A stretch of 64,000 nucleotides of DNA, taken from the NCBI RefSeq assembly GCF_000725485.1, contig NZ_JOAG01000024.1:1-64000 (forward strand), in the 5' to 3' direction. Positions 23,477 through 31,637 of the stretch are shown here, one piece after another. A program made the position numbers and the translations under genes. The stretch's first letter is position 1; each line of letters starts with the position of its first letter. The stretch is from Nonomuraea candida. GTDB lineage: Bacteria > Actinomycetota > Actinomycetes > Streptosporangiales > Streptosporangiaceae. The notes below the pieces were generated by a model, which saw nothing but the letters and a program-made list of their open reading frames with translations, was not told where the DNA came from and did no database searches.

Positions 23477-24286
23477 TCAGTGGCCCTGGTAGGTCGGGGG
23501 GCGCTTTTCGCGGAAGGCGCGGGTGCCTTCCTTGGCGTCCTCCGAGCCGATCACCGGCCAGCCCAGCTCGTCCGACACCTTCAGCGCCTCCGCCTCCGGC
23601 ATGCCCAGCGTGTCGCGGTACGTCCGGAGGATGGCCCGCACCGCCAGCGGGCCCGAGGCGGCCACGTCGTCGGCCAGCTCGCGGGCGACCGCCAGGGCCC
23701 GGCCGTCCGGGACGACGCGGTTGACCAGGCCCATCGACAGGGCCTCCGCCGCCGTGACGGCGCGGCCGGTGAGCAGGAGGTCCATGGCGTGGCAGTACGG
23801 GATCTGCCGGGGCAGGCGGACGGCGCTGCCGCCCATCGGGAACAGCGCGCGCTTGGCCTCGAACAGGCCCAGCGTGGCCGACTCCGCCACCACCCGCAGG
23901 TCCGTGCCCACCAGCAGCTCCGTGCCGCCGGCCACCGCGTGGCCCTCCACGGCGCAGATGATGGGTTTGGTCGGCAGGTCCTCGCGCAGCAGGCCCTTCC
24001 AGTGGAAGTTGGGGATCTGGGCGGCCCTGGCCTGCACCGCCGGGTCCTCCGACGGCCGGCCCATGGCCTTGAGGTCGGCGCCGGCGCAGAACGTGCCCTG
24101 CGCGCCGGTCAGGATCGCGACCCGGACGCCGGGCTCCTCCGACGCGTACGCCCACGCCGAGGCCAGGCCGATCAGCATGTCCGAGGAGAGCGCGTTGCGG
24201 GCCTCCGGCCGGTTCATGGTGACGATCAGGACGTGGCCGTCGCGTTCGATCCGGCAGTGGGGGGTGCTGATCGGCAGGAGCTCCAC
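23477..24286 (-). CDS. echA19: enoyl-CoA hydratase, EchA19-like
   Basis: 269 residues, crotonase fold. Oxyanion-hole motifs are ALSSDM and GAQGTFCAGADLKAM; catalytic region AVEGHAVAGGTELLVGTDLRV, then GLFEAKRALFPMGGSAVRLPRQIPY, and a conserved C-terminal SEDAKEGTRAFREKRPPTYQG. These run closely with M. tuberculosis EchA19 (Rv3516), which hydrates steroid enoyl-CoA side chains and sits beside FadD19 (Rv3515c). It is divergent from the synthetase operon at 24404; a perfect KstR2-type operator lies 22 bp upstream of its ATG. The gene order here (echA19-like, fadD, DUF35, ltp4, ltp3, fadD19) reshuffles the mycobacterial Rv3515c-Rv3523 block. Confidence 0.85.
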   Translation of the reverse strand: MELLPISTPHCRIERDGHVLIVTMNRPEARNALSSDMLIGLASAWAYASEEPGVRVAILTGAQGTFCAGADLKAMGRPSEDPAVQARAAQIPNFHWKGLLREDLPTKPIICAVEGHAVAGGTELLVGTDLRVVAESATLGLFEAKRALFPMGGSAVRLPRQIPYCHAMDLLLTGRAVTAAEALSMGLVNRVVPDGRALAVARELADDVAASGPLAVRAILRTYRDTLGMPEAEALKVSDELGWPVIGSEDAKEGTRAFREKRPPTYQGH

Positions 24287-24307
24287 GGACGCCTCCGGAG
24301 TGGCTGA

Positions 24308-24321
24308 ATCAAGCGCTTGCT
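24308..24321. promoter_or_regulatory. KstR2-type operator match ATCAAGCGCTTGCT
   Basis: Matches AnCAAGnnCTTGnT, the KstR2 consensus for HIP (steroid C/D-ring) catabolic genes, at every specified base, in the divergent promoter of the echA19-like and fadD genes. The palindrome core is CAAGCGCTTG. Confidence 0.65.
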
Positions 24322-24359
24322 ACAGGAATGCGCCCAGGATACGCTCCGTGCAAAGAAAC

Positions 24360-24373
24360 GAGAACAGGTTCCT
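24360..24373. promoter_or_regulatory. KstR-like core GAGAACAGGTTCCT
   Basis: Contains the central AAC-N2-GTT of the KstR motif, inside an imperfect AGAACAGGTTCCT inverted repeat, 30 bp upstream of the fadD ATG at 24404. The outer T/A positions of the consensus do not match, so the call is weaker than at 22243. Confidence 0.5.
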
Positions 24374-24403
24374 GTTTTGCTGGCCCTGACCTCAGGAGAT
24401 CAG

Positions 24404-25963
24404 ATGGGCACGCTCGGTTTCTGGAGGCTGGCGCAGGCGGACCCCGAGTGGATCGCCGCCGTGGACCCCGACGGCGCGCAGCACCGCGCGGGCGACCTGC
24501 TGGCCCGGTCCAACCGCCTCGTGCACGGCCTGCGCGAGCTCGGCCTGCGGCCCGGCGACGGCGTCTGCGGGCTGGCGCCGAACGGCGCCGACGGGCTCGT
24601 GCTGTATCTGGCGGCGTTGCAGGCCGGCTGGTACTACACGCCGATCAACTGGCACCTGACGGGGCCCGAGATCGCGTACATCGTCTCCGACAGCGAGGCC
24701 AAGGCGTTCTTCGTGCACCCGCGCTTCCTGCGCGAGGGCACCCGCGCGGCCGAGGCCATCGCGCCGGAGCGCCGCTTCCTGCTGGGGGAGGGCGCCCCCG
24801 GCGGCGCGGAGGGGTTCAGGGCGGCGGGCGAGCTGACCGACGGGCAGCCGGACACCGCGCCCCCGGACCGCACCGCCGGCGCCACCATGCACTACACCTC
24901 GGGCACCACCGGCAAGCCCAAAGGCGTCAGACGCCCGCTGAGCGGCCTGGACCCGGACGACTCGGCCGAGCTCATGACGTTCCTGCTCACGTTGTTCGGG
25001 ATCACCCCCGGCCGCCCGAACGCCCACCTGGTCACCTCCCCGAGCTACCACACGGCCGTGACCCAGTTCGGCGGCACGGCCCTGCACATGGGGCACACGC
25101 TCGTCTACATGGACAAGTGGGACGCCGAGGAGATGCTCGCGCTCTGCGAGCGCCACCGCGTCACCAACTCCCACATGGTCCCGACCCACTTCAAGCGGCT
25201 GCTCGCGCTGCCGGAACAGACCAGGAAAAAGTACGACTTGTCCTCGCTGCGCTGGATGATCCACGCGGCCGCCCCCTGTCCCGTCCCGGTCAAATGGGCG
25301 ATGCTCGACTGGTGGGGCGACTGCGTGTACGAGTACTACGCGGCCACCGAGGGCGGCGGCACCCTGGCCACGCCCGAGGACTGGAAGGCGCACCCGGGCA
25401 CGGTCGGCAAGGCCTGGCCCATCAGCGAGCTGCTCATCACCGACGAGCAGGGCGAGCCCGTGCCCACCGGAACGCCCGGGACGATCTACATGAAGATGAT
25501 GGGCGTCCAGTTCGAGTACAAGGGCGACCCCGCCAAGACCGCCGCGAACCGCCTCAAGGACCACTTCACGGTCGGCGACATCGGATACCTGGACGAGGAC
25601 GGCTTCCTCTACCTCTGCGACCGCAAGGCCGACATGATCATCTCGGGCGGGACGAACATCTACCCGGCCGAGATCGAGAACGAGCTCATGGTCCACCCGA
25701 AGGTGGCCGACGTGGCCGTGTTCGGCATCCCGGACGAGGAGTGGGGCGAGCAGATCAAGGCCGTGGTCGAGCCCGCGCCGGGCGTCACGCCGGGGCCGGA
25801 GCTGGCCGGGGAGCTGCTGGCCTCGCTGGAGGGCCGGCTGGCCCGCATGAAGTGGCCCAAGAGCATCGACTTCATCGCCGAGATGCCCCGCGAGCCCAAC
25901 GGCAAGCTGCTCAAACGCAAACTCCGCGCCCCGTACTGGGAGGGACACGACCGTGCCATCTGA
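24404..25963 (+). CDS. FadD17/FadD4-like acyl-CoA synthetase
   Basis: 519 residues, ANL superfamily. Motifs: YTSGTTGKPKGVRRPL (P-loop), YYAATEGGG, VGDIGYLDEDGFLYLCDRKADMIISGGTNIYP hinge region, and the PNGKLLKRKLR catalytic Lys. The GVRRPL after the P-loop and the MHYTSG entry are shared with the enzyme at 3568-4998 and recall FadD17 (Rv3506), a steroid side-chain synthetase. ATG 24404 is preferred over an upstream in-frame TTG (24317) because AGGAG lies 5-6 nt before it and the operators at 24308 and 24360 would otherwise be coding. It heads an operon of five overlapping genes. Confidence 0.85.
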   Translation: MGTLGFWRLAQADPEWIAAVDPDGAQHRAGDLLARSNRLVHGLRELGLRPGDGVCGLAPNGADGLVLYLAALQAGWYYTPINWHLTGPEIAYIVSDSEAKAFFVHPRFLREGTRAAEAIAPERRFLLGEGAPGGAEGFRAAGELTDGQPDTAPPDRTAGATMHYTSGTTGKPKGVRRPLSGLDPDDSAELMTFLLTLFGITPGRPNAHLVTSPSYHTAVTQFGGTALHMGHTLVYMDKWDAEEMLALCERHRVTNSHMVPTHFKRLLALPEQTRKKYDLSSLRWMIHAAAPCPVPVKWAMLDWWGDCVYEYYAATEGGGTLATPEDWKAHPGTVGKAWPISELLITDEQGEPVPTGTPGTIYMKMMGVQFEYKGDPAKTAANRLKDHFTVGDIGYLDEDGFLYLCDRKADMIISGGTNIYPAEIENELMVHPKVADVAVFGIPDEEWGEQIKAVVEPAPGVTPGPELAGELLASLEGRLARMKWPKSIDFIAEMPREPNGKLLKRKLRAPYWEGHDRAI

Positions 25964-26852
25964 TCCGCTGGTCGCTCAGCACGTCCTGGAGTTCCCCGGC
26001 GGTTACACGCGTACGACGGGGCCGGTGATCGGCCGGTTCCTGAGCGAGCTGCGCGCGCGCCGCATCGTCGGGGTGCGCACGGCCGAGGGCCGGGTGCTCG
26101 TCCCGCCCCTGGAGTACGACCCCGCGACCGGCGAGCCCGTCACCGGCGAGTACGTCGAGGTCGGCCCGGCCGGCACGGTCACCGCGTCGGCCTGGGTGGA
26201 CGAGCCGCTCGACGGCCACCCCCTCGACCGCCCCTTCGCCTGGGCCCTGATCGAGCTCGACGGCGCGGACACCGCGCTGGTGCACGCCGTGGACGCGGGC
26301 AACCCCAAGGCGCTGGCGCCGGGCGCGCGGGTCTGGCCGGTCTGGAGCGACCGCCCCACCGGCCACATCACCGACCTCGCGCACTTCGTGCCCGAGGTCA
26401 CGCGGATCACCTCCGGCGTCCGCGTCGAGTACCGCCTCCAGGCGGGCGGCGCGCTCCGCGTCTTCCTGGAGGGGATCGCGCGCGGCGTCTTCCTCGGCAG
26501 CCGCTGCGACCAGTGCGAGAAGGTGTACGTCCCGCTGCGCCGGTCCTGTCCGGAGTGCGGAGGCGCCATCCAGGAAACGCGTGAGATCTCCGACACGGGG
26601 ACGATCACCACGTTCGCCATCAACAACCTGCCCGACCCCCGGGCCCCCGAGGTGCCCTTCGTGTCGGCGTACATCCTGCTCGACGGCGCCGACATCCCCA
26701 TGATCGCGCTGATCGGCGGCGTCCCCGCCCACGAGGTGCGCCAGGGCATGCGGGTCAGGGCGGTCTGGGTCCCCGAGAGCGAGCGCACCGCGTCCATGGC
26801 GAACATCCGCTGGTTCGCCCCGACCGGCGAGCCGGATGTGGAGCTGTCATGA
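25953..26852 (+). CDS. DUF35 OB-fold/zinc-ribbon acyl-CoA-associated protein (Rv3521-like)
   Basis: 299 residues. A rubredoxin-like zinc ribbon (CDQCEKVYVPLRRSCPECGG, residues about 188-207) is followed by an OB-fold (EISDTGTITTFAINNLPDPRAPEVPFVSAYILLDGADI). The N-terminal 170 residues look like a second, divergent OB unit, as in Rv3521. DUF35 proteins bind acyl-CoA and form complexes with thiolase-fold (Ltp) partners; in steroid side-chain aldol cleavage the Ltp2-ChsH2 pair is the known case. The gene starts with GTG inside the fadD 3' end (11-nt overlap) and ends with an ATGA overlap onto the Ltp4-like gene, so a DUF35-Ltp4-Ltp3 complex is likely. Confidence 0.85.
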   Translation: MPSDPLVAQHVLEFPGGYTRTTGPVIGRFLSELRARRIVGVRTAEGRVLVPPLEYDPATGEPVTGEYVEVGPAGTVTASAWVDEPLDGHPLDRPFAWALIELDGADTALVHAVDAGNPKALAPGARVWPVWSDRPTGHITDLAHFVPEVTRITSGVRVEYRLQAGGALRVFLEGIARGVFLGSRCDQCEKVYVPLRRSCPECGGAIQETREISDTGTITTFAINNLPDPRAPEVPFVSAYILLDGADIPMIALIGGVPAHEVRQGMRVRAVWVPESERTASMANIRWFAPTGEPDVELS

Positions 26853-27868
26853 GGGATGTGGCGATCGTCGCGTTCGCCCAGACGCGGCACACCGATCACG
26901 ACACGGGGCTGAGCGAGCACGAGCTGATCCAGCCCGTCATCAACGAGGTCAAGGAGCGCACCGGGCTGAAGCGGTTCGGCTTCACCTGCTCGGGAAGCTG
27001 CGACTACCTCGCGGGCGCGCCGTTCTCGTTCGTCTCGGCGCTCGACGCGCTGGCCGCCTGGCCGCCGATCTCCGAGAGCCACGTCGAGATGGACGGCGCC
27101 TGGGCCCTGTACGAGGCGTGGGTCCGCCTCCAGCACGGCGACATCGACTCGGCCCTCGTCTACGGCTTCGGCAAGTCGTCGCTCGGCGACCTGCGCACGA
27201 TCATGACGCTCCAGCTCGACCCGTACTATCTGGCTCCGCTCGGCCTCGACCAGCTCTCCTACGCCGCGCTCCAGGCCGCCGCCCTCGGCGCGGAGCGCAA
27301 GGAGCTCGACGAGATCGTCCGCCGCAGCCGGGCGGACGGCCGCGGCAACCCGTACGCGTTCGACCTGCCGGACCCCGAGGGGGACGACTTGGCCGTGCGG
27401 CCGCTGCGGAAGGCGGACGTGCCGCCCATCACGGACGGCGCGGCGGCGATCGTGCTGGCCACCGGCGACCTGGCCGGCCGGCTGCATCCGAACCCGGCCT
27501 GGATCAGGGGCATCGCGCACCGCACGGAGCCGCACTACCTGGGCATGCGCGACCTGGCCCGATCGGCCTCCGCGGCCGACGCCGCCCGCGCCGCCGGGGT
27601 CGGCAAGGGGCCCGTCGAGGTGGCTGAGCTGCACGCCCAGTTCCCGCACGAGGAGATCATCCTGCGCCGGGCCCTGGAGCTGGGCGGCGACACCGTGATC
27701 AACCCGTCCGGCGGGCCGCTGGCCGCCAACCCCGTCATGGCCACCGGCCTGATCCGCATCGGCGAGGCCGCCCGGCGCGTCCACGACGGCACGGCCCGCC
27801 GCGCGGTCGCGCACGCCGCGAGCGGCCCCTGCCTGCAGCAGAACCTCGTGACCGTCCTGGAGGCATGA
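26849..27868 (+). CDS. Ltp4-like thiolase-fold lipid-transfer protein (Rv3522-like)
   Basis: 339 residues with a thiolase fold lacking the usual active-site Cys-His pair. N-terminal VAIVAFAQTRHTDHDTGLSEHELIQP and the acyl-binding TCSGSCDYLAGAPFSF region, then VPPITDGAAAIVLAT and PSGGPLAANPVMATGLIRIGEAA. The length and neighbours match Ltp4 (Rv3522), between DUF35 protein Rv3521 and Ltp3 Rv3523. Related Ltp2 is a retro-aldolase releasing propionyl-CoA from steroid side chains; Ltp3 and Ltp4 belong to the same side-chain pathway. Translation is coupled on both sides by ATGA overlaps. The assignment is good; the exact reaction is inferred. Confidence 0.85.
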   Translation: MRDVAIVAFAQTRHTDHDTGLSEHELIQPVINEVKERTGLKRFGFTCSGSCDYLAGAPFSFVSALDALAAWPPISESHVEMDGAWALYEAWVRLQHGDIDSALVYGFGKSSLGDLRTIMTLQLDPYYLAPLGLDQLSYAALQAAALGAERKELDEIVRRSRADGRGNPYAFDLPDPEGDDLAVRPLRKADVPPITDGAAAIVLATGDLAGRLHPNPAWIRGIAHRTEPHYLGMRDLARSASAADAARAAGVGKGPVEVAELHAQFPHEEIILRRALELGGDTVINPSGGPLAANPVMATGLIRIGEAARRVHDGTARRAVAHAASGPCLQQNLVTVLEA

Positions 27869-29019
27869 GCATGGGCAACCGGTGCGCCGTCATCGGCGTC
27901 GGCCAGACGCACTACACCACCAAGCGCGGGGACGTCTCCATCGCCGGGCTGGTCCGCGAGGCGGCGCTGCGCGCGCTGGCGGACGCCGGGCTGTCGTTCA
28001 AGGACATCGACGCCGTCGTGATCGGCAAGGCGCCCGACCTGTTCGAGGGCGTGATGATGCCGGAGGCGTACCTGGCGGACGCGCTCGGCGCGGCGGGCAA
28101 GCCGATGATGCGCGTGCACACGGCCGGCAGCGTCGGCGGCTCCACCGCGCTCGTCGGGGCCTCGCTGATCCAGGGAGGCGTGCACGAGCGGGTGCTCGTG
28201 GTCGCCTTCGAGAAGCAGTCGGAGTCCAACGCCACCTGGGCGCTCTCCACGCACCTGCCGTTCAACGCGTCGCTGGTGGTCGGCGCGGGCGGCTACTTCG
28301 CCCCGCACATCAGGGAGTACATGCGCAAGTCCGGCGCGCCCGGCCACATCGGCACGCTGGTGGCGGTCAAGGACCGGCTGAACGCGCTCAAGAACCCGTA
28401 CGCGCACCTCAAGATCCCCGGCATCGACCAGAAGATGGTCGAGTCCACCCCCATGCTCTGGGAGCCGATCCGCTACCTGGAGACCTGCCCGTCCAGCGAC
28501 GGCGCCTGCGCGATGGTGCTGGCCTCGGAGTCGGCCGTCACCGGCACCCCGGCCTGGGTGCACGGCACGGCCATGCGCTCCGAGCCGATCTTCCGCGCGG
28601 GCCGCGACACCGTCAGCCCGCAGGCGGGCAAGGACTGCGCGGCCGACGTCTACCGCCAGGCCGGCATCACCGACCCGCGCCGCCAGATCGACGTGGCCGA
28701 GGTGTACGTGCCGTTCTCCTGGTACGAGCCGATGTGGCTGGAGAACCTGGGGTTCGCGGCGGAAGGCGAGGGCTGGAAGCTCACGGAGTCGGGCGCCACG
28801 GCACTCGACGGCGACATCCCGTGGAACGCCTCCGGCGGCGTGCTGTCGAGCAACCCGATCGGGGCGTCGGGGCTGATCAGGTTCGCCGAGGCCGCGCTGC
28901 AGGTGCGCGGGATGGCCGGCGAACACCAGGTGGAGGGCGCCCGCACGGCGCTCGGCCACGCCTACGGCGGAGGAGCGCAGTTCTTCGCCATGTGGATCGT
29001 CGGACGAGAGAGACTCTGA
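27865..29019 (+). CDS. Ltp3-like thiolase-fold lipid-transfer protein (Rv3523-like)
   Basis: 384 residues, thiolase superfamily: VIGVGQTHYTTKRGDVSIAGLVREAALRAL, VHTAGSVGGSTALVGASLI, SSDGACAMVLAS, ASGGVLSSNPIGASGLIRFAEAALQVRG, HAYGGGAQFFAMWIV. The usual nucleophile Cys position reads HTAGSVGG, so it may not be a classic thiolase. It matches Ltp3 (Rv3523, 394 aa), a partner of Ltp4 and DUF35 in cholesterol side-chain degradation. An ATG 6 nt downstream of the annotated one is possible. The TGA overlaps the FadD19-like ATG by one base (TGATG). Confidence 0.85.
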   Translation: MSMGNRCAVIGVGQTHYTTKRGDVSIAGLVREAALRALADAGLSFKDIDAVVIGKAPDLFEGVMMPEAYLADALGAAGKPMMRVHTAGSVGGSTALVGASLIQGGVHERVLVVAFEKQSESNATWALSTHLPFNASLVVGAGGYFAPHIREYMRKSGAPGHIGTLVAVKDRLNALKNPYAHLKIPGIDQKMVESTPMLWEPIRYLETCPSSDGACAMVLASESAVTGTPAWVHGTAMRSEPIFRAGRDTVSPQAGKDCAADVYRQAGITDPRRQIDVAEVYVPFSWYEPMWLENLGFAAEGEGWKLTESGATALDGDIPWNASGGVLSSNPIGASGLIRFAEAALQVRGMAGEHQVEGARTALGHAYGGGAQFFAMWIVGRERL

Positions 29020-30605
29020 TGGAGTTCAACCACGCTGACCTGTTCGAAGGGCTCGCGGACACGATCGGGGAACGCACGGCCGTCGTCTGCGGCCAGGAGC
29101 GCCGCACCTACGCCGAGCTGGACGCGGAGGCGAACCGGCTCGCCCACTACCTGCTCGGCCTCGGGATCCGGCCCGGCCACCACGTCGGCCTGCACCTCTA
29201 CAACAGCGTCGAGTACGTCGCCGGCATGCTCGCCGCCCTCAAGATCCGGGCCGTGCCGATCAACGTGAACTACCGCTACGTCGAGTCCGAGCTGCTCTAC
29301 CTCTACCGCGACTCCGACATCCGGGCGCTCGTCTACGACGTGGAGTTCGAGCCGAGGGTGGCCGCCGTCTTCGAGGAGGCGCCGCTGCTCGAACACCTCG
29401 TGGCCGCGGGCGGGCCGCCGGGGATCGCCTCGGCGGTGCCGTACGCGAGCGCGCTGGAGCGCGGCAGCCCGGAGCGGGGCTTCCCGGAGCGCTCGGGGCA
29501 GGACGTCTACATCATCTACACCGGCGGCACCACCGGCATGCCCAAGGGCGCGATGTGGCACGTCGAGGACCTGTTCATGGGCTTCGGCGGCGGCAACCCC
29601 TACGGCGCGCCGCGCGCCACCCCGCAGGAGGTCATCGACGAGGCCGTCAAGGCCACCCCCATGGTGATGGCGGCCGCCTCGCCGCTCATGCACGGGGCCG
29701 CGCAGATGGCCATGTTCCTCACCTGGTGGATGGGCTCGACCATCGTCTTCACCCGCAAGTTCGAGGCCGGCGAGCTGTGGCGGGCGGTCGAGCGCGAGCG
29801 CGCGAACACGATCAGCATCACCGGCGACGCCATGGCCAGGCCCATGGCCGAGGCGCTGGCGAACGGCGACTACGACCTGTCCTCGCTCTTCGTGATCAGC
29901 TCGACCGGGGCCATCCTGTCCGGCGCGGTCCGCGACCGCCTCCAGGAGCTGCTGCCGAACGTCATGATCGTCGACAGCTTCGGCTCCACCGAGTCCGGCT
30001 ACACCGCCTCCGGCGTGGCCGGCTCCTCACCCGAGAAGGGCCTGCGCTACCAGCCGAACTCCGTGGTCAAGCTGGCCGTGCTCGACGAGAAGAACCGGCC
30101 CGTCGAGCCCGGCTCCGGCCAGCTCGGCACGGTCGCCAGGTCGGGACGGGTGGCCTTCGGCTACTACAACGACCCCGGCAAGACCGCCGCCACGTTCGTC
30201 ACCGACGAGGACGGCACCCGGTGGCTGCTGACCGGCGACCTGGCCACCGTGGAGCCCGACGGCACCGTGAACGTGCTCGGCCGCGGCTCGCAGTGCATCA
30301 ACACCGGCGGGGAGAAGGTCTTCCCCGAGGAGGTCGAGGCCGTGCTCAAGGGGCATCCCGGGGTGTTCGACGCGGTGGTGACCGGGGTGCCGGACGAGCG
30401 GTGGGGGAGCAGGGTGGCCGCCGTGATCGAGCCCCGGCCGGGCGTCGAGGTCACCTCCGAGGAGCTGGACGCGCACTGCAGGACGCTGCTGTCGGGGTAC
30501 AAGGTGCCGCGCACGTACGCGTTCGTCGAGGAGATGCTGCGCTCCCCGGCCGGCAAGGCCGACTACCGCTGGGCCCGCGAGATCGCCATGAAGGGGTGCC
30601 GTTGA
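29019..30605 (+). CDS. fadD19: FadD19-like steroid-CoA ligase
   Basis: 528 residues, ANL ligase. YIIYTGGTTGMPKGAMWHVEDLF carries the P-loop; SFGSTESGYTASG (A5), TGDLATVEPDGTVNVLGRGSQCINTGGEKVFPEEVE hinge region, and RSPAGKADYRWAREIA (C-terminal Lys). YVESELLYLYRDSD and the P-loop followed by AMW align with FadD19 (Rv3515c, 548 aa), which activates C24-branched or C26 sterol acids. ATG 29019 overlaps the previous stop (TGATG), hence translational coupling; an in-frame extension upstream is only an antisense-type artefact. It is the last gene of the operon; a transposase remnant begins 50 bp later. Confidence 0.88.
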   Translation: MEFNHADLFEGLADTIGERTAVVCGQERRTYAELDAEANRLAHYLLGLGIRPGHHVGLHLYNSVEYVAGMLAALKIRAVPINVNYRYVESELLYLYRDSDIRALVYDVEFEPRVAAVFEEAPLLEHLVAAGGPPGIASAVPYASALERGSPERGFPERSGQDVYIIYTGGTTGMPKGAMWHVEDLFMGFGGGNPYGAPRATPQEVIDEAVKATPMVMAAASPLMHGAAQMAMFLTWWMGSTIVFTRKFEAGELWRAVERERANTISITGDAMARPMAEALANGDYDLSSLFVISSTGAILSGAVRDRLQELLPNVMIVDSFGSTESGYTASGVAGSSPEKGLRYQPNSVVKLAVLDEKNRPVEPGSGQLGTVARSGRVAFGYYNDPGKTAATFVTDEDGTRWLLTGDLATVEPDGTVNVLGRGSQCINTGGEKVFPEEVEAVLKGHPGVFDAVVTGVPDERWGSRVAAVIEPRPGVEVTSEELDAHCRTLLSGYKVPRTYAFVEEMLRSPAGKADYRWAREIAMKGCR

Positions 30606-30655
30606 CCGACGTGTCATAGGCGGCCAAACCTCGAAGATCCCTGGCCGGACCTTAG

Positions 30656-31372
30656 TACTTCACTCTGCACCGGCGCTTCCCGCGGGGGCGGGCGGAGTTT
30701 CCTGACGAGGTGGTCGACTACGTCGCGACGCAGACCAAGACGTCGGTCAGCAGTCTGGGCCTGTGCGACTGGTCAGGTCGTACGATCGAGCGTCATCGCG
30801 GTGAGATCCGCGACCATCTCGGCTTCCGGGAGCGCTTCGTCGCCGACGCCGACAAGCTGACCGATTGGCTGGTCGTGAACGTCGCGCACGCTGAACGGCA
30901 GCCCGACCGGGTCCGCGAGGAGTTGCTCAAGCAGTGCCGGGCCGAACGGATCGAGCCGCCCTCTCCGGGGCGGATCACCCGAATCGTACGGTCGGCACTG
31001 CACAACGCGGAGCAGATCTGGTTTCACCGGATCGCGGCGCGGCTGGATGCGATGACGGTGGCCCGGCTACTTGCCCTGGTGACTGCCGACGACACCGCAG
31101 TGGAGACCGAGGAGAGCGATGAGGATCTGGACGAGGATGAGGGGTCGGTCCTGTCCTTGATCAAGGCGATGCCAGGCAACGTGAGCCTGGACTCGATGGT
31201 GGCGGAGATCCGCAAGCTGAACGCGATCCGGGCATCGGTACTCTCGGCTCGCTCGGCGGCACGTGAGCGGGACACGAGACGCTGCGTCTGTAGGCATTTA
31301 TGCAGGCGGCCGAATCCGCTGGATGTGGGTCCGGCCGCCTTCGTCGAGGTTTCACGGGCTGAGTACATCTAG
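30656..31372 (+). pseudogene. truncated Tn3-family transposase (N-terminal DUF4158 region only)
   Basis: An uninterrupted frame of about 238 codons without a credible start. RRFPRGRAEFPDEVVDYVATQ and GRTIERHRGEIRDHLGFRERFVADADKLTDWL are typical of the DUF4158 N-terminal region of Tn3-family TnpA, followed by the helical region to about KAMPGNVSLDSMVAEIRKLNAIR. The first 40 or so residues are missing, and after that point the sequence diverges and stops; the C-terminal DDE catalytic domain (around 600 residues) is absent. GTG 30710 is just an internal codon. It marks the boundary between the steroid operon and the accessory region. No 38-bp Tn3 terminal repeats were recognised. Confidence 0.75.
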
Positions 31373-31407
31373 TAGCACCTAGCCGATCGCCAGGATGTTC
31401 ACCAACG

Positions 31408-31437
31408 GCGGGCCGCCGTGGTGTTGCGGCGGCCCGC
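31408..31437. terminator. GC-rich hairpin between transposase remnant and hydrolase gene
   Basis: Perfect 11-bp stem GCGGGCCGCCG / CGGCGGCCCGC with an 8-nt loop, in the 265-bp non-coding stretch 31373-31637. It could terminate transcription leaving the hydrolase gene (minus strand, ends 31638) or be a transposon relic. I see nothing else coding in the stretch. Confidence 0.45.
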
Positions 31438-31637
31438 GTCGCAGGCGGCGGGTTGACGACGTAGCAGTGCCGGTAACGGGTCGCGGGTCAGCGGCACCGG
31501 GCGGTGTGGACTGGTAGTCGGGAAAGCCCCCGTCCCGACCTCCGCCACAGGTCGCTGCCCCGCATGTCCTCGGCGAGCACGTCCACGGCAGTCCCTTCCA
31601 GCCACCACCGGTCAGGCGCGCCGAAGCCGCAGCTCCG

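Noticed and set aside
31399..31637. Short frames between the transposase remnant and the hydrolase gene
   Set aside because: No start signal or recognisable motif; composition unlike that of the real genes around them.
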